Shown in pieces: positions 43,129-52,327 of a stretch of 64,000 nucleotides of DNA; position 1 is the first letter of the stretch, and the number at the start of each line of letters is the position of its first letter. The DNA is from Streptomyces sp. NBC_00286 (lineage in GTDB: Bacteria; Actinomycetota; Actinomycetes; Streptomycetales; Streptomycetaceae). The stretch spans positions 3,162,001 through 3,226,000 of the forward strand of contig NZ_CP108054.1 of assembly GCF_036173125.1 (NCBI RefSeq), read 5' to 3'. The notes under the pieces were generated by a model. That model had not been told where the DNA came from, ran no database searches, and saw only the letters and a list, made by a program, of their open reading frames with translations. The position numbers and the translations under genes were made by a program.

Positions 43129-43854
43129 ATGACCACCGCCCGCACATACCGGCGGCTCACCGTCGAGCAGCGGCGCGGCCAGCTGCTGGACGCGGCCTTG
43201 GAGCTGTTCGCCCGGCAGGTCCCGGAGGACGTGTCGCTCGACGATGTGGCGGAGGCCGCGGGGGTGTCGCGGCCCCTCGTGTACCGGTACTTCCCGGGCG
43301 GCAAACCGCAGCTGTACGAGGCCGCCCTACGCTCCGCCGCCGAAGAGCTCGAGCACTGCTTCGCCGAGCCCCCGGAGGGCCCGCTGACGAAGAGACTGGC
43401 GAGCGCGCTCGACCGCTACCTCGCCTTCGTGGACGAGCACGACGCGGGATTCAGCGCCCTCCTCCAGGGCGGAAGCGTCATCGAGACGTCAAGGACCACC
43501 GCCATCGTGGACGGAGTCCGCCGCGCCGCCGCCGAGCACATCCTCAGTCACCTGGACGTGAAGGAGCCGGGGCCACGGCTCCGGATGACCGTGCGGATGT
43601 GGATCACCGCCGTCGAGGCCGCCTCCCTCATCTGGCTGGACGAGGAGAAGGAACCGCCGCTGGACGAGTTGCGCGACTGGCTGGTCGAGCAGTTCGTGGC
43701 CACGCTCGTGGCGACCGCGGGACGCGACCCACAGACCGCCGGCGTCGTACGGGCCGCGCTCGCGCTGGAGAGCACCGAGGGACCGCTCGGCGAGCTGGTC
43801 CGCCGGGTGCTCCCCGTGATCGGCGACGCCCCGTTTGTGAGACTGGACCCGTGA
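43129..43854 (+). CDS. TetR-family transcriptional regulator
   Basis: A 241-residue repressor. HTH at about 10-60: RRGQLLDAALELFARQVPED, SLDDVAEAAGVSRPLVYRYF. The ligand domain follows with FSALLQGGSVIETSRTTAIV and MWITAVEAASLIWLD. TACCCT lies 8 nt upstream of ATG 43129, consistent with a leaderless transcript. The small gene downstream overlaps its stop (GTGA). Its likely targets are the diiron pair upstream, by proximity only. Confidence 0.92.
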   Translation: MTTARTYRRLTVEQRRGQLLDAALELFARQVPEDVSLDDVAEAAGVSRPLVYRYFPGGKPQLYEAALRSAAEELEHCFAEPPEGPLTKRLASALDRYLAFVDEHDAGFSALLQGGSVIETSRTTAIVDGVRRAAAEHILSHLDVKEPGPRLRMTVRMWITAVEAASLIWLDEEKEPPLDELRDWLVEQFVATLVATAGRDPQTAGVVRAALALESTEGPLGELVRRVLPVIGDAPFVRLDP

Positions 43855-44213
43855 AGAGCGAAGACACTCCCTTCGTGGGCGGGCCTCTCGACGGCCGCGT
43901 ACTGCCGGTGCTGCTCGGCATGACCGGGCACCCGCCGAAGGTGTACCGGGTCCCGGTCCCGGACGCGGCGGGCGGCCCACCGACCGTTCTCGTCTACCGA
44001 CGCGTGCCGGCAGCGGCGCAAGGCAGAAAGCTCGCCCTCCACCCGGGGTGGAAGTACGAGTTCGACCCCGAGGGCAACAAGGGCGACAAGGGCAGCAAGC
44101 TCAAGTGGCCGTGGTCCAAGCCGGAGACCAGGCCGGACACCGCAACGGACGCCACACCGCACACCAAGCCACGCGCCACGCCGAGCGCAAAGCCCGACAC
44201 CGCCGACGAGTGA
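43851..44213 (+). CDS. Small hypothetical protein coupled to the TetR gene
   Basis: A 120-residue protein starting at GTG within the TetR stop (GTGA). It opens DTPFVGGPLDGRVLPV, a phrase found in small Streptomyces and phage proteins, and contains KLALHPGWKYEFDPEG. The tail of about 45 residues is Lys/Thr/Pro-rich low complexity (TKPRATPSAKPDTADE). Function is unknown. Confidence 0.72.
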   Translation: MKSEDTPFVGGPLDGRVLPVLLGMTGHPPKVYRVPVPDAAGGPPTVLVYRRVPAAAQGRKLALHPGWKYEFDPEGNKGDKGSKLKWPWSKPETRPDTATDATPHTKPRATPSAKPDTADE

Positions 44214-44314
44214 CCCCCTTGAGCCGAACCGACCACTGCCCGCGCGAGCGCGCCGCAGCCGTCTGATGCTCGCGGTACGGGGTGGAGGGGCCACCTCGTA
44301 CCGGAGGTGAAGAC

Positions 44315-45526
44315 GTGTCAGGAAGGCTTCTGCGTCTGGTCTGTACGGTGACGATCGCAACCAGTGCAGCACTCTCGCCGGCACTCACACCCGCACCCGT
44401 ACCCGCGGCCGCAGCGGAACCCGCCGAACCCGCCGAGCCCGCCGAGCCCGGCGAACGCCCCATCGCCCAGCTGCTGACAGACCTTCAGCGCCTCTACCGC
44501 CAAGCCGAGCAGGCCACCGAGACCTACAACGCCACTGAAGAGAAGCTCAACAACCAACGCGCCGAAGTCGAGAAGCTGAACCGGCGGCTCGCCAGAGCCC
44601 GGCTCTCCCTGCACGACAGCCGCAGCGCCGCCGCCCGGCTCGCCCGGCAGCAGTACCAGAGCAGCACCGAGATCTCCCCGTACGTGCGCCTGCTCCTCGC
44701 CCGCGACCCGCAGCACGCCCTCGACCAGGCACATGTGATCCGGCAGCTCTCCAAGCGGCGGGCCGCGACGGTGCACCGGCTGACCGGAAGCGAGAAGAGG
44801 ACGGACAGACTCGCCCGCGCCGCCCGCAAGGCCCTCGACGGCCAACTCGCCCTCGCCCAACGGCAGAAGAAGGACCGCGACACCGTACGGCAGCGCCTCG
44901 AGGACGTCGAGGAACTGCTCGCCTCCCTCAGCGCGGAGCAGCTCGCCGAACTGGCCGAGCTGGAGAAGGACTCGGAGGCCGAGGCGCAGGAGGAGCTCGT
45001 AGCCTCCGGCGCGCTCGGCAGCAGCGCGGCTCGTCCGCCCTCGCGGCAGGGCGAGGCGGCGCTGCGGTACGCCGTGGAGCAGATCGGCAAGCCGTACGAG
45101 TGGGGCGCCGAGGGGCCGGACACGTACGACTGCTCGGGGCTGACGTCCGAGGCCTGGGGGTACGCGGGCCAGCTCATCCCCCGTACCAGCCAGGAGCAGT
45201 GGGACCAACTGCCCCGGATTCCGCTGAGCGAGCTGCGTCCCGGGGACCTCGTCGTCTACTTCCCCGAGGCCACCCACGTCGCCCTTTATCTGGGCGACGG
45301 CAAGGTCATCCACGCACCCCGACCCGGCGCGAAGGTCAAGGTCTCACCACTCGCGGCCAACCCCATCCTCGGCGCGGTCCGCCCCGACCCGTCCGGGGAG
45401 CCCCTGCGGCAGTACACGCCACCGAAGCTCCCCCCGGGCGCGACGGACGGATCGGACGAGGGATACGAGGGCTACGAGGGCGAAGCCCCGTCAGTGGCTG
45501 GCGATCCCGCCACCGACGCCAGATAG
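44315..45526 (+). CDS. Secreted NlpC/P60 peptidoglycan hydrolase with coiled coil
   Basis: A 403-residue exported protein. A signal peptide covers about 1-33, then a Pro/Glu/Ala linker (EPAEPAEPAEPGERP). Residues 45-230 are a long coiled coil (YNATEEKLNNQRAEVEKLNR). The NlpC/P60 domain follows at 245-370 with catalytic Cys in TYDCSGLTSEAWGY, His in ATHVALYLGDG and a third polar residue in VIHAPRPG. It cleaves D-iGlu-mDAP-type bonds in cell wall, comparable to RipA-like hydrolases. GTG 44315 follows GGAGG. The C-terminus overlaps the convergent flavoprotein by 55 bp. Confidence 0.92.
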   Translation: MSGRLLRLVCTVTIATSAALSPALTPAPVPAAAAEPAEPAEPAEPGERPIAQLLTDLQRLYRQAEQATETYNATEEKLNNQRAEVEKLNRRLARARLSLHDSRSAAARLARQQYQSSTEISPYVRLLLARDPQHALDQAHVIRQLSKRRAATVHRLTGSEKRTDRLARAARKALDGQLALAQRQKKDRDTVRQRLEDVEELLASLSAEQLAELAELEKDSEAEAQEELVASGALGSSAARPPSRQGEAALRYAVEQIGKPYEWGAEGPDTYDCSGLTSEAWGYAGQLIPRTSQEQWDQLPRIPLSELRPGDLVVYFPEATHVALYLGDGKVIHAPRPGAKVKVSPLAANPILGAVRPDPSGEPLRQYTPPKLPPGATDGSDEGYEGYEGEAPSVAGDPATDAR

Positions 45527-46752
45527 GCCTCGGTCTTCTCCGGCTCATAGAAGAAGTTCTCGAAGTCCGCCGGGTCGTTGAAGCCGTTGGCGAAGCGGTC
45601 GGCGACCGGGGGGAGCTGGCCTGCCGCGCCGATGAGGTTCAGGACGTGCTCCGGCGGGGCGCCGAGCATCGCGTTGGTCCACTTGGTGACGTACTGGGCG
45701 GTGTCCCAGTAGCGCTCGAAGGTCCCCCGCATCCAGGCCTCATCGAACTCCCGCTCACCGTGCGAGAGGATCGAGTCCAGGTATGAAGCGGCGCATTTCG
45801 AGGCGGAGTTGGAGCCCTGGCCGGTGATCGGGTCGTTCGCCACGACCACGTCGGCGACGCCCAGGACCAGTCCGCCGCCGGGGAGGCGGCCGACGGGGTT
45901 GCGGACGGTGGGGGTGTAGCGGCCGGACAGCGTGCCGTTGGCGTCGGTCAGTTCGACCTTGGTGGCCCGCGCGTACTCCCACGGCACGAACTTCTCCATG
46001 AGTTCCAGGGTCAGGGAGAGGTGTTCGGCCGGGTCCTTGACGCCCTGGAAGACGTCGAGCGGGCCGCCGGGTATGCCCTCCCAGAAGAGGATGTCGGCGC
46101 GGCCGGACGTGGTGAGGCAGGGCATGACGAAGAGCTCGCCGACGCCGGGGACCAGGTTGCAGCGGACCGCTTCGTAGTCGGGGTGTTCGGGGCGCGGGCC
46201 CAGGCCGTGGACGTATGCGACGGCCAGGGCGCGCTGCGGCTCGCGGTACGGGGAGCGGGCGGCGTCCCGGCCGAACATCGAGACCAGCTCGCCCTTGCCC
46301 GCCGACACCAGCACCAGGTCGTACGTACGGGAGAAGTAGTCGAGGTCGGAGACCGCCGCGCCGTGGACGACGAGCTGGCCGCCGCGCTGTGCGAACGTCT
46401 CCATCCAGCCGGCCATCTTCACGCGCTGGTCGACGGACTGCGCGTAGCCGTCGAGCCTGCCCACCCAGTCGATCGCCCGCTGGGTGGGGCCCGGGTCGTG
46501 CGAGCCGGGGGCCGCGACCGAGACGCCGAGTCCTTCGATCTTCGGGGCCTGGGACTCCCAGAAGTTCAGCTGGAGATCGCGCTCGTGCTGCAGGGCCGTG
46601 TGGAACATGCACTGCGTGGACATGACGCGGCCGGCACGGATCTCGTCCGCCGTCCGGTTGGACATCAGGGTGACCTCGTACCCGTGCGACTGGAGTCCGA
46701 GGGCTAGCTGGAGTCCGGACTGACCGGCTCCGACGACGAGTATTTTCCGCAT
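45472..46752 (-). CDS. Styrene-monooxygenase-like FAD oxygenase (conservon-associated)
   Basis: A 426-residue StyA-like group-E flavoprotein. The FAD fold is KILVVGAGQSGLQLALGLQS, and the family features are EIRAGRVMSTQCMFHTAL, APGSHDPGPTQRAIDWVG and ADVVVANDPITGQGSNSAS. Such enzymes epoxidise alkenes with FADH2 from a separate reductase, which is not present here. It is the last gene of the cvnA-B-C-D operon, starting about 25 bp after cvnD. ATG 46752 is preferred over ATG 46776. A C-terminal Ser/Ala tail ends the protein. Confidence 0.85.
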   Translation of the reverse strand: MRKILVVGAGQSGLQLALGLQSHGYEVTLMSNRTADEIRAGRVMSTQCMFHTALQHERDLQLNFWESQAPKIEGLGVSVAAPGSHDPGPTQRAIDWVGRLDGYAQSVDQRVKMAGWMETFAQRGGQLVVHGAAVSDLDYFSRTYDLVLVSAGKGELVSMFGRDAARSPYREPQRALAVAYVHGLGPRPEHPDYEAVRCNLVPGVGELFVMPCLTTSGRADILFWEGIPGGPLDVFQGVKDPAEHLSLTLELMEKFVPWEYARATKVELTDANGTLSGRYTPTVRNPVGRLPGGGLVLGVADVVVANDPITGQGSNSASKCAASYLDSILSHGEREFDEAWMRGTFERYWDTAQYVTKWTNAMLGAPPEHVLNLIGAAGQLPPVADRFANGFNDPADFENFFYEPEKTEAYLASVAGSPATDGASPS

Positions 46753-46776
46753 GCGGGTGCTGTCTCCTACCTGCAA

Positions 46777-47415
46777 CTACTCGGGGCTGACGGCGAGCGC
46801 GTGGCCGACGAGGGCCAGCAGGGTCTCGATCACCGAGATCCGGCGGCGCGCGTCCATGATCATGACAGGTATGTGTGCGGGCACGGTGAGGGCCTCGCGC
46901 ACGTCTTCGGGTTCGTACCGCTCGGTGCCGTCGAAGTGGTTGACGGCGACGACGTACGGCAGTCCGCAGCTCTCGAAGTAGTCGAGCGCGGGGAAGCAGT
47001 CCTTCAGACGGCGGGTATCGGCGAGGACGACCGCGCCGATCGCCCCGCGGACGAGGTCGTCCCACATGAACCAGAACCGCTGCTGGCCCGGTGTGCCGAA
47101 GAGGTAGAGCACCAGGTCGTCGTCGAGCGTGATGCGGCCGAAGTCCATGGCCACGGTCGTCGTCAGCTTCTCGGGCGTCGCGGTGAGGTCGTCGGTTTCC
47201 TCGCTCGCCTCGGTCATCAGCGCCTCGGTCTCGAGGGGCGTGATTTCGGAGACGGCGCCGACGAGCGTGGTCTTGCCGACGCCGAAGCCGCCCGCCACCA
47301 CGATCTTCGTGGCGATCGGGGCGCGCGTCGGGTCCGTCTGCCAGGCCTGGAGGTTCTCGTCCGCGTCCGGGACGGCGATGTTGCCGGTGGCGACCTCAGA
47401 GACGGCGGAGTCCAT
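46777..47415 (-). CDS. cvnD: Conservon GTPase/ATP-GTP-binding protein
   Basis: A 212-residue small GTPase-like protein. Walker A is VVAGGFGVGKTTLVGAV, a switch-like region LYLFGTPGQQRFWFMWDDLV, and VVAVNHFDGTERYEPED as the specificity motif. This is the CvnD subunit of Streptomyces conservons, membrane-associated modules thought to work like G-protein relays. The start overlaps the end of cvnC by 20 bp, so translation is coupled. Confidence 0.93.
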   Translation of the reverse strand: MDSAVSEVATGNIAVPDADENLQAWQTDPTRAPIATKIVVAGGFGVGKTTLVGAVSEITPLETEALMTEASEETDDLTATPEKLTTTVAMDFGRITLDDDLVLYLFGTPGQQRFWFMWDDLVRGAIGAVVLADTRRLKDCFPALDYFESCGLPYVVAVNHFDGTERYEPEDVREALTVPAHIPVMIMDARRRISVIETLLALVGHALAVSPE

Positions 47416-47809
47416 TCAGCACCCTTTCGAGCAGTGCGCGGTCCGGCTGTCCGGGGCCGTGACCGGTTCCGTAGACGCGGAGCTTTCCCTGGTCCGCGAG
47501 ATCGCTGATGAGTACGCGGACCACGCCGAGCGGCATCTTCAGCAGCGCGGCGATCTCGGCGACCGTGCGCATGCGGCGGCAGAGTTCGACGATGGCCCGC
47601 ATCTCGGGCATGACACGGGTGTTGAGCGAGCCGTTCGTCAACTCCCGCCGTTCCTCGGGGGCTTCGAGAGCGGCGGTGCTCGCCACGAAGGTCTCGACGA
47701 GCAGTACGTGTCCGAAGCGCGTACGGCCGCCGGTGAGCGAGTACGGGCGTACGCGGGCCGGTTTTCTGTCGCCGCGACGTATCGGAAGCTTGGGCGCCTG
47801 GCTGCTCAC
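47396..47809 (-). CDS. cvnC: Conservon DUF742 protein
   Basis: A 137-residue DUF742 protein. It has VRPYSLTGGRTRF at the N-terminus and a winged-helix-like AEIAALLKMPLGVVRVLISD with LADQGKLRVYG. CvnC is the third conservon subunit, predicted to mediate contact between the GTPase and other parts. Its stop overlaps the cvnD start. Confidence 0.93.
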   Translation of the reverse strand: MSSQAPKLPIRRGDRKPARVRPYSLTGGRTRFGHVLLVETFVASTAALEAPEERRELTNGSLNTRVMPEMRAIVELCRRMRTVAEIAALLKMPLGVVRVLISDLADQGKLRVYGTGHGPGQPDRALLERVLNGLRRL

Positions 47810-48312
47810 TGGGTGCTCCCTATCGACGCGTCCTCTATCGACTGGCGCAGCTCGCTGCGGAGTTCGGGGGTCAGGACGTGCCCGGCGCGGCCCACGAAGA
47901 GCGCCATGTGGTACGCGACGACGCTCATGTCGCAGTCCGGGGCGCCGTGCACGCCGAGCAGCGAACCGTCGCTGATCGACATCACGAAGAGGCTGCCCTC
48001 TTCCATCGCGACCATCGTCTGCTTGACCCCGCCGGAGTCCATCAGCCGTGCGGCGCCGATGGTGAGGCTGCCGATGCCGGAGACGACGGTGGCCAGGTCG
48101 GCGGAGGAGCCCCTGGGGCCGGTGGGCCGGCCGGTGCCCGCCACCGCTACGGCCTCCGCGTTCCTCCCGGGGTCGGAGGAGAGCAGCAGCAACCCGTCGG
48201 AGGAGACCACCGCGACCGACAGGATGCCCGGCACCTCCTCGACGAGGTTTGTCAGCAGCCAGTGCAGATTACGGGCCTCATTGCTCAGTCCGAAGGTACT
48301 CGGCGCCTTCAA
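47806..48312 (-). CDS. cvnB: Conservon roadblock/LC7 protein
   Basis: A 168-residue roadblock/LC7-domain protein (LHWLLTNLVEEVPGILSVAV, VSSDGLLLLSSDPGRNAEAV, MEEGSLFVMSISDGSLLGVH). It acts as a GTPase-partner scaffold in CvnB-CvnD pairs. The start is TTG 48312, coupled to the cvnA stop in TTGA, with GGAGG about 7 nt upstream inside the cvnA end. It overlaps cvnC by 4 bp. Confidence 0.93.
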   Translation of the reverse strand: MKAPSTFGLSNEARNLHWLLTNLVEEVPGILSVAVVSSDGLLLLSSDPGRNAEAVAVAGTGRPTGPRGSSADLATVVSGIGSLTIGAARLMDSGGVKQTMVAMEEGSLFVMSISDGSLLGVHGAPDCDMSVVAYHMALFVGRAGHVLTPELRSELRQSIEDASIGSTQ

Positions 48313-51300
48313 CTGCTTGCCTCCTCGACGGTGTCCCCCTGGACGTTGTCCCCCTCGGTTTCCACGGCCTCTGGTGCGCGCTCCCGTACGGGTTCTGATG
48401 CGCGCTCGCGCTCCCCTGTGGGCGCCGCCTGCCCCGCGAGTTCCGCCTCGACGTCGCGGCGCCCCTCGATCGCCCCGCGGCGGAACCCGCCCAGCCTGCG
48501 GCGCAGCGCCTCGGCATCCACGGACGCCGCGCGCGGCCTGGCCGCCGGCCGGGGCGCGTTGACCTTGGGCGTCCGCTTGGGCAGCCCCTTGTCGGTGACC
48601 CGCTCGGGCTCGCCCTCGCCCGGCGCCGCTGCGACCTGCTGACCTGCGACCCGCTCGTCCGCGACCTGTTGGCCTGCGACCCGTTCGTCCGCGAATCGGT
48701 CGTGCGCGAAACGGTCGTCGTGGGCCCGCTCGTGGGAGTCGGGGCCGATGGCGTACGGGTCGGGGTTGCCGGCCTGCGCGGGGATGGCGATGAGCGCCAT
48801 GGTGGTCTCGGGCGCGGAGGGGGCAGGGGGCCCGGGTCGCTTGGGAAACCCGGGGCGCTCGGCAGACTCCGGAGGTTCAGCGAGCTCTGGGACCTCGGCG
48901 GGCTCTGGGACCTCGGCGGGCTCCGCGGGCCGAGCGGACTGTGCGAGCTCGGCGGCCCGAGCGGACTCTGCGGGTTCCGCGGCCTCGGCGGGCTGAGCGG
49001 GCTGAGCGGGCTGAGCGGGCTGAGCGGGCTGAGCGGGCTGAGCCGATTCTGCCGGCGCGGCCTCGGCTTCCGGTGCGGAGAGTGCCGAATCCGCGGGCGC
49101 GGCCTCGGCTGGCTGGGCGGATTCCGCGGCCGCGGGCTCGGCTTCCGGTGCGGAAGGCGCGAAGGGCGCCGCTTCGTCGCGTACGACTTCCCCGGCGCCG
49201 GTGTCCGAATCGGCCGACGCGAAGAGCGCGGCCTCGTCCCGTACGACCCCCTCAGCGCCCCCGCCGGAATCAGCGGACGCGAAGGACGCCGCCTCGTCCC
49301 ATACGACCTCCCCGCCGCCCGCGCCAGAATCAGCAGGCGCGAAGAGCGCGGCCTCGTCCCGTACGACCCCCTCAGCGCCCCCGCCGGAATCGGCAGGCGC
49401 GAAGGACGCCGCCTCGTCCCATACGACCTCCCCGCCGCCCGCGCCAGAATCAGCAGGCGCGAAGAGCGCGGCCTCGTCCCGTACGACCCCCTCAGCGCCC
49501 CCGCCGGAATCGGCAGGCGCGAAGGACGCGGCGTCGTCCCGTACGACGTCCCCGGCGCCCGCGCCGGAATCGGCGTCGGCGCCGGAATCGGTGTCCTCCC
49601 GTGCCGCCTCTTCCGCCGCCGCGATCAGCGGGTCCTGGTTGGAGGGGCCCGCTTGGCCCGAACGGCCGTGCAGGACATTGGAGTTGGCCTCGGAGTCGGC
49701 GCCGGGGAACGACAGTGACTTGGCGCTGCCGAGTGTCGGGTGGGTCGCCGACGGGACCGCTATGGCCGGGGCGGCGGCCAGTAGTGACTTGGGCAGGACC
49801 ACGACCGCCGCGATGCCGCCCTGCTTCTGCTCGCGCAGCCGTACCCGTACGCCGTGCCGGTGTGCGAGCCGCGCGACCACGTACAGGCCGAGCCCGAGGC
49901 CCTCGCCGCTCTCCGGGTCGTAGGTGTCGTAGGCGTCTTCGGGGTCGAAGTCCGAGAGGCGGGTGTTGAGCTGGTCGAGGCGCTCGGTGGTCATGCCGAT
50001 GCCCTCGTCGTGTACGGAGAGCATGACCTCGCCGCTTTCGAGGAGCCAGCCGGAGACCTCGACGGGGATGTCGGGCGGCGAGAACGACGTGGCGTTCTCC
50101 ATGAGTTCGGCCATCAGGTGGCTGATGTCGTCCGCCGCGAACCCGGCGAGGTGCGCGTGGGGCGGCAGCGCGGCGATCCGTACGCGTTCGTAGCGCTCGA
50201 TCTCGCTGACGGCGGCGCGGGCGACATCGACGAGCGGGACCGGCTCGGGGTGCTGGTGGCCGTGTTCGGCGCCCGCGAGGACCAGCAGGTTCTCGCTGTG
50301 GCGGCGCATGACGGTGGCAAGGTGGTCGAGGCGGAAGAGCGTGGCGAGCCGGTCGGGGTCCTGCTCGCGTTCCTCGAGCTGCTCGATGACGGAGAGCTGC
50401 CGCTCGACGAGGCCGAGGGTGCGCAGCGAGAGGTTGACGAAGGTGCCGTGGATGCTCTGCCGTACCTGCGCCAAGTGGGCGGCGGCTTCGGCGAGTTCGC
50501 GACGCAGCTTGTCGCGCTCGTCGGCCATGACCTGGCGCCCGCCGATGAGGTGCTTGCGGTCGCTCTCCAGGGTCTTCAGCCGCTCGTGGAGGGCGACGGC
50601 GTGCGCGTGCAGGGCGTTTACGGAGCGTACGACCTGGGCGAACTCGTCGTTGCGGCCGGTGAACTTCACCGGCTCCTGGGCCGCCGGGTCGGCGGCCAGC
50701 CGGGCCGAGCCGAGGCGGAGGACGGCGAGCGGGCGGGTCAGCGTACGGGCCATGGCCGTGGAGACGCCGACGGCGACCAGCATCAGGAAACCGAGGAGCG
50801 CGATACGGATCTCCAGCGCGGTGACGTCGTCGTCGCGCAACTGGGCAAGATCCTTGGCCCGTTGGCTGTTGAGGGAGGCCTCGATGCCGCGCATCTGCTC
50901 GACGCGGGCGGAGAGCGCGGCATCCAGTTTCTCGGCGTTGGTGCCGAGTTCGGACTCGGAGAGGGTCGCCCGGTCGACGAGAGTGGCGAGGTACCTCTCG
51001 GCGGAGGTGACGTCGGGGCCGGTCACCGTGGAGTAGTACGAGGCGCTGTCGGTGCTCGGCGCGCCGTCGTGGAAGTCGGCGAGTGCGACCTGCTCGCGGA
51101 CGTTCGCCTGCTGGGCGGCGGCGGTGAGCGCGTTGCGCGTCCTCGTGTCGGCCGTGGACGAGGTGATCTTCCTGCTGGTCTCGCCGGTGGCCGGGTCGGT
51201 GACGGTCTCGGTCCTGGTGGGCACGTTCAGTGCGGCGAGGAGGAGGCCACGGGTGGCGGCGGCCTGCTGGACGGCGGTGTCGAGGTCGGCGAGCGCGTGC

Positions 51301-51971
51301 GCGCCGGAACCCGCGCGGGGCGGCAGCCGCTCGGCCAGGTCCTCGGCGAGGCCGTGGAGTTCGGCGATGGCGGCGGAGTACGCCTGATGCGCTTCGAGAG
51401 CGGTGCTCTTGCCGGTGAGCGCTGCTCTGCGTACGGAGGAGATCTCGTCGAGGTCCTTGCGCAGCTCGGCGGGCGCCTCCTCGGTGCTCAGCTCGTCGAC
51501 CTGCCGGTCGACGCGGGCGCTGTGCCGCTCGGAGGGGCCTTCGCCGTCGGGGCGGCCGGCCGCGATGTAGGAGGTGACCTCGTCGCGTTCGTCGGCGAGC
51601 GCGTGGGCGAGGGTCAGGGCGTCCTTGGTGCGGTCGGCGAGGGTGACGAGGTTCTGGGAGTCGTTCAGGTCGCTGGAGGCGGTGATGATGGAGGGGGCAC
51701 CGGCCGCGGCGATCGCGGCGGCCACCACGGCGACGGCGACGATCAGGCGGGTGCGTACGTGGGCGGGGCGGCCCTGTCCGGCGATTCCGGTGACTCTGGC
51801 AGTTCCTGCGGGGTCGGGGTAACCCGGCGTTCCTGCCGGGGAGTTCCGGGTGTGCTCCGGCGCCGCCGACGAGGCCGGTTCCGGGGAGCCCGGCGTGCGC
51901 CCGGGGGCCTCTCCCGAGGCCGACTGACTGCCTTTGCGCCGAGGCCGCATCTTCTGCACCGATGCTCGCAT
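48309..51971 (-). CDS. cvnA: Conservon sensor histidine kinase with tandem-repeat tail
   Basis: A 1220-residue kinase, long for a CvnA. A TM segment at about 74-92 is followed by a NIT-like helical sensor domain (100-380). TM2 lies at about 400-420 (ALLGFLMLVAVGVSTAMART), then HAMP and dimerisation helices (LDHLATVMRRHSENLLVLAG) and ATPase (LMAELMENATSFSP, VHDEGIGM, GLGLGLYVVARLAHRHGV). The last 450 residues are disordered: seven 20-residue repeats such as ADSGGGAEGVVRDEAALFAP, then PAQ repeats. I start at ATG 51971 because upstream sequence has no homology. Confidence 0.9.
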   Translation of the reverse strand: MRASVQKMRPRRKGSQSASGEAPGRTPGSPEPASSAAPEHTRNSPAGTPGYPDPAGTARVTGIAGQGRPAHVRTRLIVAVAVVAAAIAAAGAPSIITASSDLNDSQNLVTLADRTKDALTLAHALADERDEVTSYIAAGRPDGEGPSERHSARVDRQVDELSTEEAPAELRKDLDEISSVRRAALTGKSTALEAHQAYSAAIAELHGLAEDLAERLPPRAGSGAHALADLDTAVQQAAATRGLLLAALNVPTRTETVTDPATGETSRKITSSTADTRTRNALTAAAQQANVREQVALADFHDGAPSTDSASYYSTVTGPDVTSAERYLATLVDRATLSESELGTNAEKLDAALSARVEQMRGIEASLNSQRAKDLAQLRDDDVTALEIRIALLGFLMLVAVGVSTAMARTLTRPLAVLRLGSARLAADPAAQEPVKFTGRNDEFAQVVRSVNALHAHAVALHERLKTLESDRKHLIGGRQVMADERDKLRRELAEAAAHLAQVRQSIHGTFVNLSLRTLGLVERQLSVIEQLEEREQDPDRLATLFRLDHLATVMRRHSENLLVLAGAEHGHQHPEPVPLVDVARAAVSEIERYERVRIAALPPHAHLAGFAADDISHLMAELMENATSFSPPDIPVEVSGWLLESGEVMLSVHDEGIGMTTERLDQLNTRLSDFDPEDAYDTYDPESGEGLGLGLYVVARLAHRHGVRVRLREQKQGGIAAVVVLPKSLLAAAPAIAVPSATHPTLGSAKSLSFPGADSEANSNVLHGRSGQAGPSNQDPLIAAAEEAAREDTDSGADADSGAGAGDVVRDDAASFAPADSGGGAEGVVRDEAALFAPADSGAGGGEVVWDEAASFAPADSGGGAEGVVRDEAALFAPADSGAGGGEVVWDEAASFASADSGGGAEGVVRDEAALFASADSDTGAGEVVRDEAAPFAPSAPEAEPAAAESAQPAEAAPADSALSAPEAEAAPAESAQPAQPAQPAQPAQPAQPAEAAEPAESARAAELAQSARPAEPAEVPEPAEVPELAEPPESAERPGFPKRPGPPAPSAPETTMALIAIPAQAGNPDPYAIGPDSHERAHDDRFAHDRFADERVAGQQVADERVAGQQVAAAPGEGEPERVTDKGLPKRTPKVNAPRPAARPRAASVDAEALRRRLGGFRRGAIEGRRDVEAELAGQAAPTGERERASEPVRERAPEAVETEGDNVQGDTVEEASS
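48990..49042. repeat. 9-bp tandem repeat in cvnA (PAQ repeats)
   Basis: Six copies of GGGCTGAGC in a row code for Ala-Gln-Pro repeats in the cvnA tail. It lies close to the 60-bp tandem array and marks this tail as length-variable. Confidence 0.8.
49150..49575. repeat. Seven 60-bp tandem repeats in cvnA
   Basis: A 60-bp unit is repeated about seven times with few changes; each encodes 20 residues. Two alternating versions exist (ADSGGGAEGVVRDEAALFAP and ADSGAGGGEVVWDEAASFAP), so a 120-bp double unit was probably duplicated. Codon-level similarity suggests recent expansion. Confidence 0.9.
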
Positions 51972-52327
51972 TCTTGACTCGTTTACCCGTGGGCCCTGGT
52001 GACGGTCCGTCAGCGAACGTGTCGTCACCGTTACGGCTTCCGACCCTCCCAGTGCCGGTGGGCAGTGGCCGCGCAACGCCTGACCCGCCACCCAAAGGAG
52101 TGAACATCGGTGAGGCAGGGGTGGGCAAGTTCTTCTGGCCTGTGCAGCGACCTTGCGTGGCGGGCCGGGTGGACTCCCGCGGCAGCCGGTGGCAAGATGC
52201 GCCGCCGCGCCCCGGCGGAGCCATTTATTCCGCCTCATTTCCGGCGGTGACCTGCCACTCCGCGCCAATTCGGCGACGATTGCCAGCCTTTGACGAAGCT
52301 TGTGAAGAGCTCGTGCAGACTGGCCGG
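51972..52327. promoter_or_regulatory. Divergent promoter region of cvnA and the PP2C gene
   Basis: No gene is supported. It contains a GGCGGA-to-CCGCC stem around GCCATTTATT near 52220, a plus-strand -10-like CAGACT 7 nt before the phosphatase ATG, and AGGAGTGAACATCGGTGAGG near 52097 that leads into no supported gene. The conservon promoter probably lies on the minus strand here. Confidence 0.45.

Noticed and set aside
42666..43850. A long N-terminal extension of the small gene after tetR
   Set aside because: It is a shadow frame over repeats and the TetR gene; the true start is GTG 43851 in the TetR stop overlap.
49150..49575. Possible CRISPR array or satellite in intergenic DNA
   Set aside because: The 60-bp repeats lie inside the cvnA coding frame and are translated as 20-residue units.
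48669..49969. Long plus-strand frames rich in Arg, Gly and Ser opposite cvnA
   Set aside because: These are shadows of the repetitive C-terminal tail of cvnA on the minus strand.
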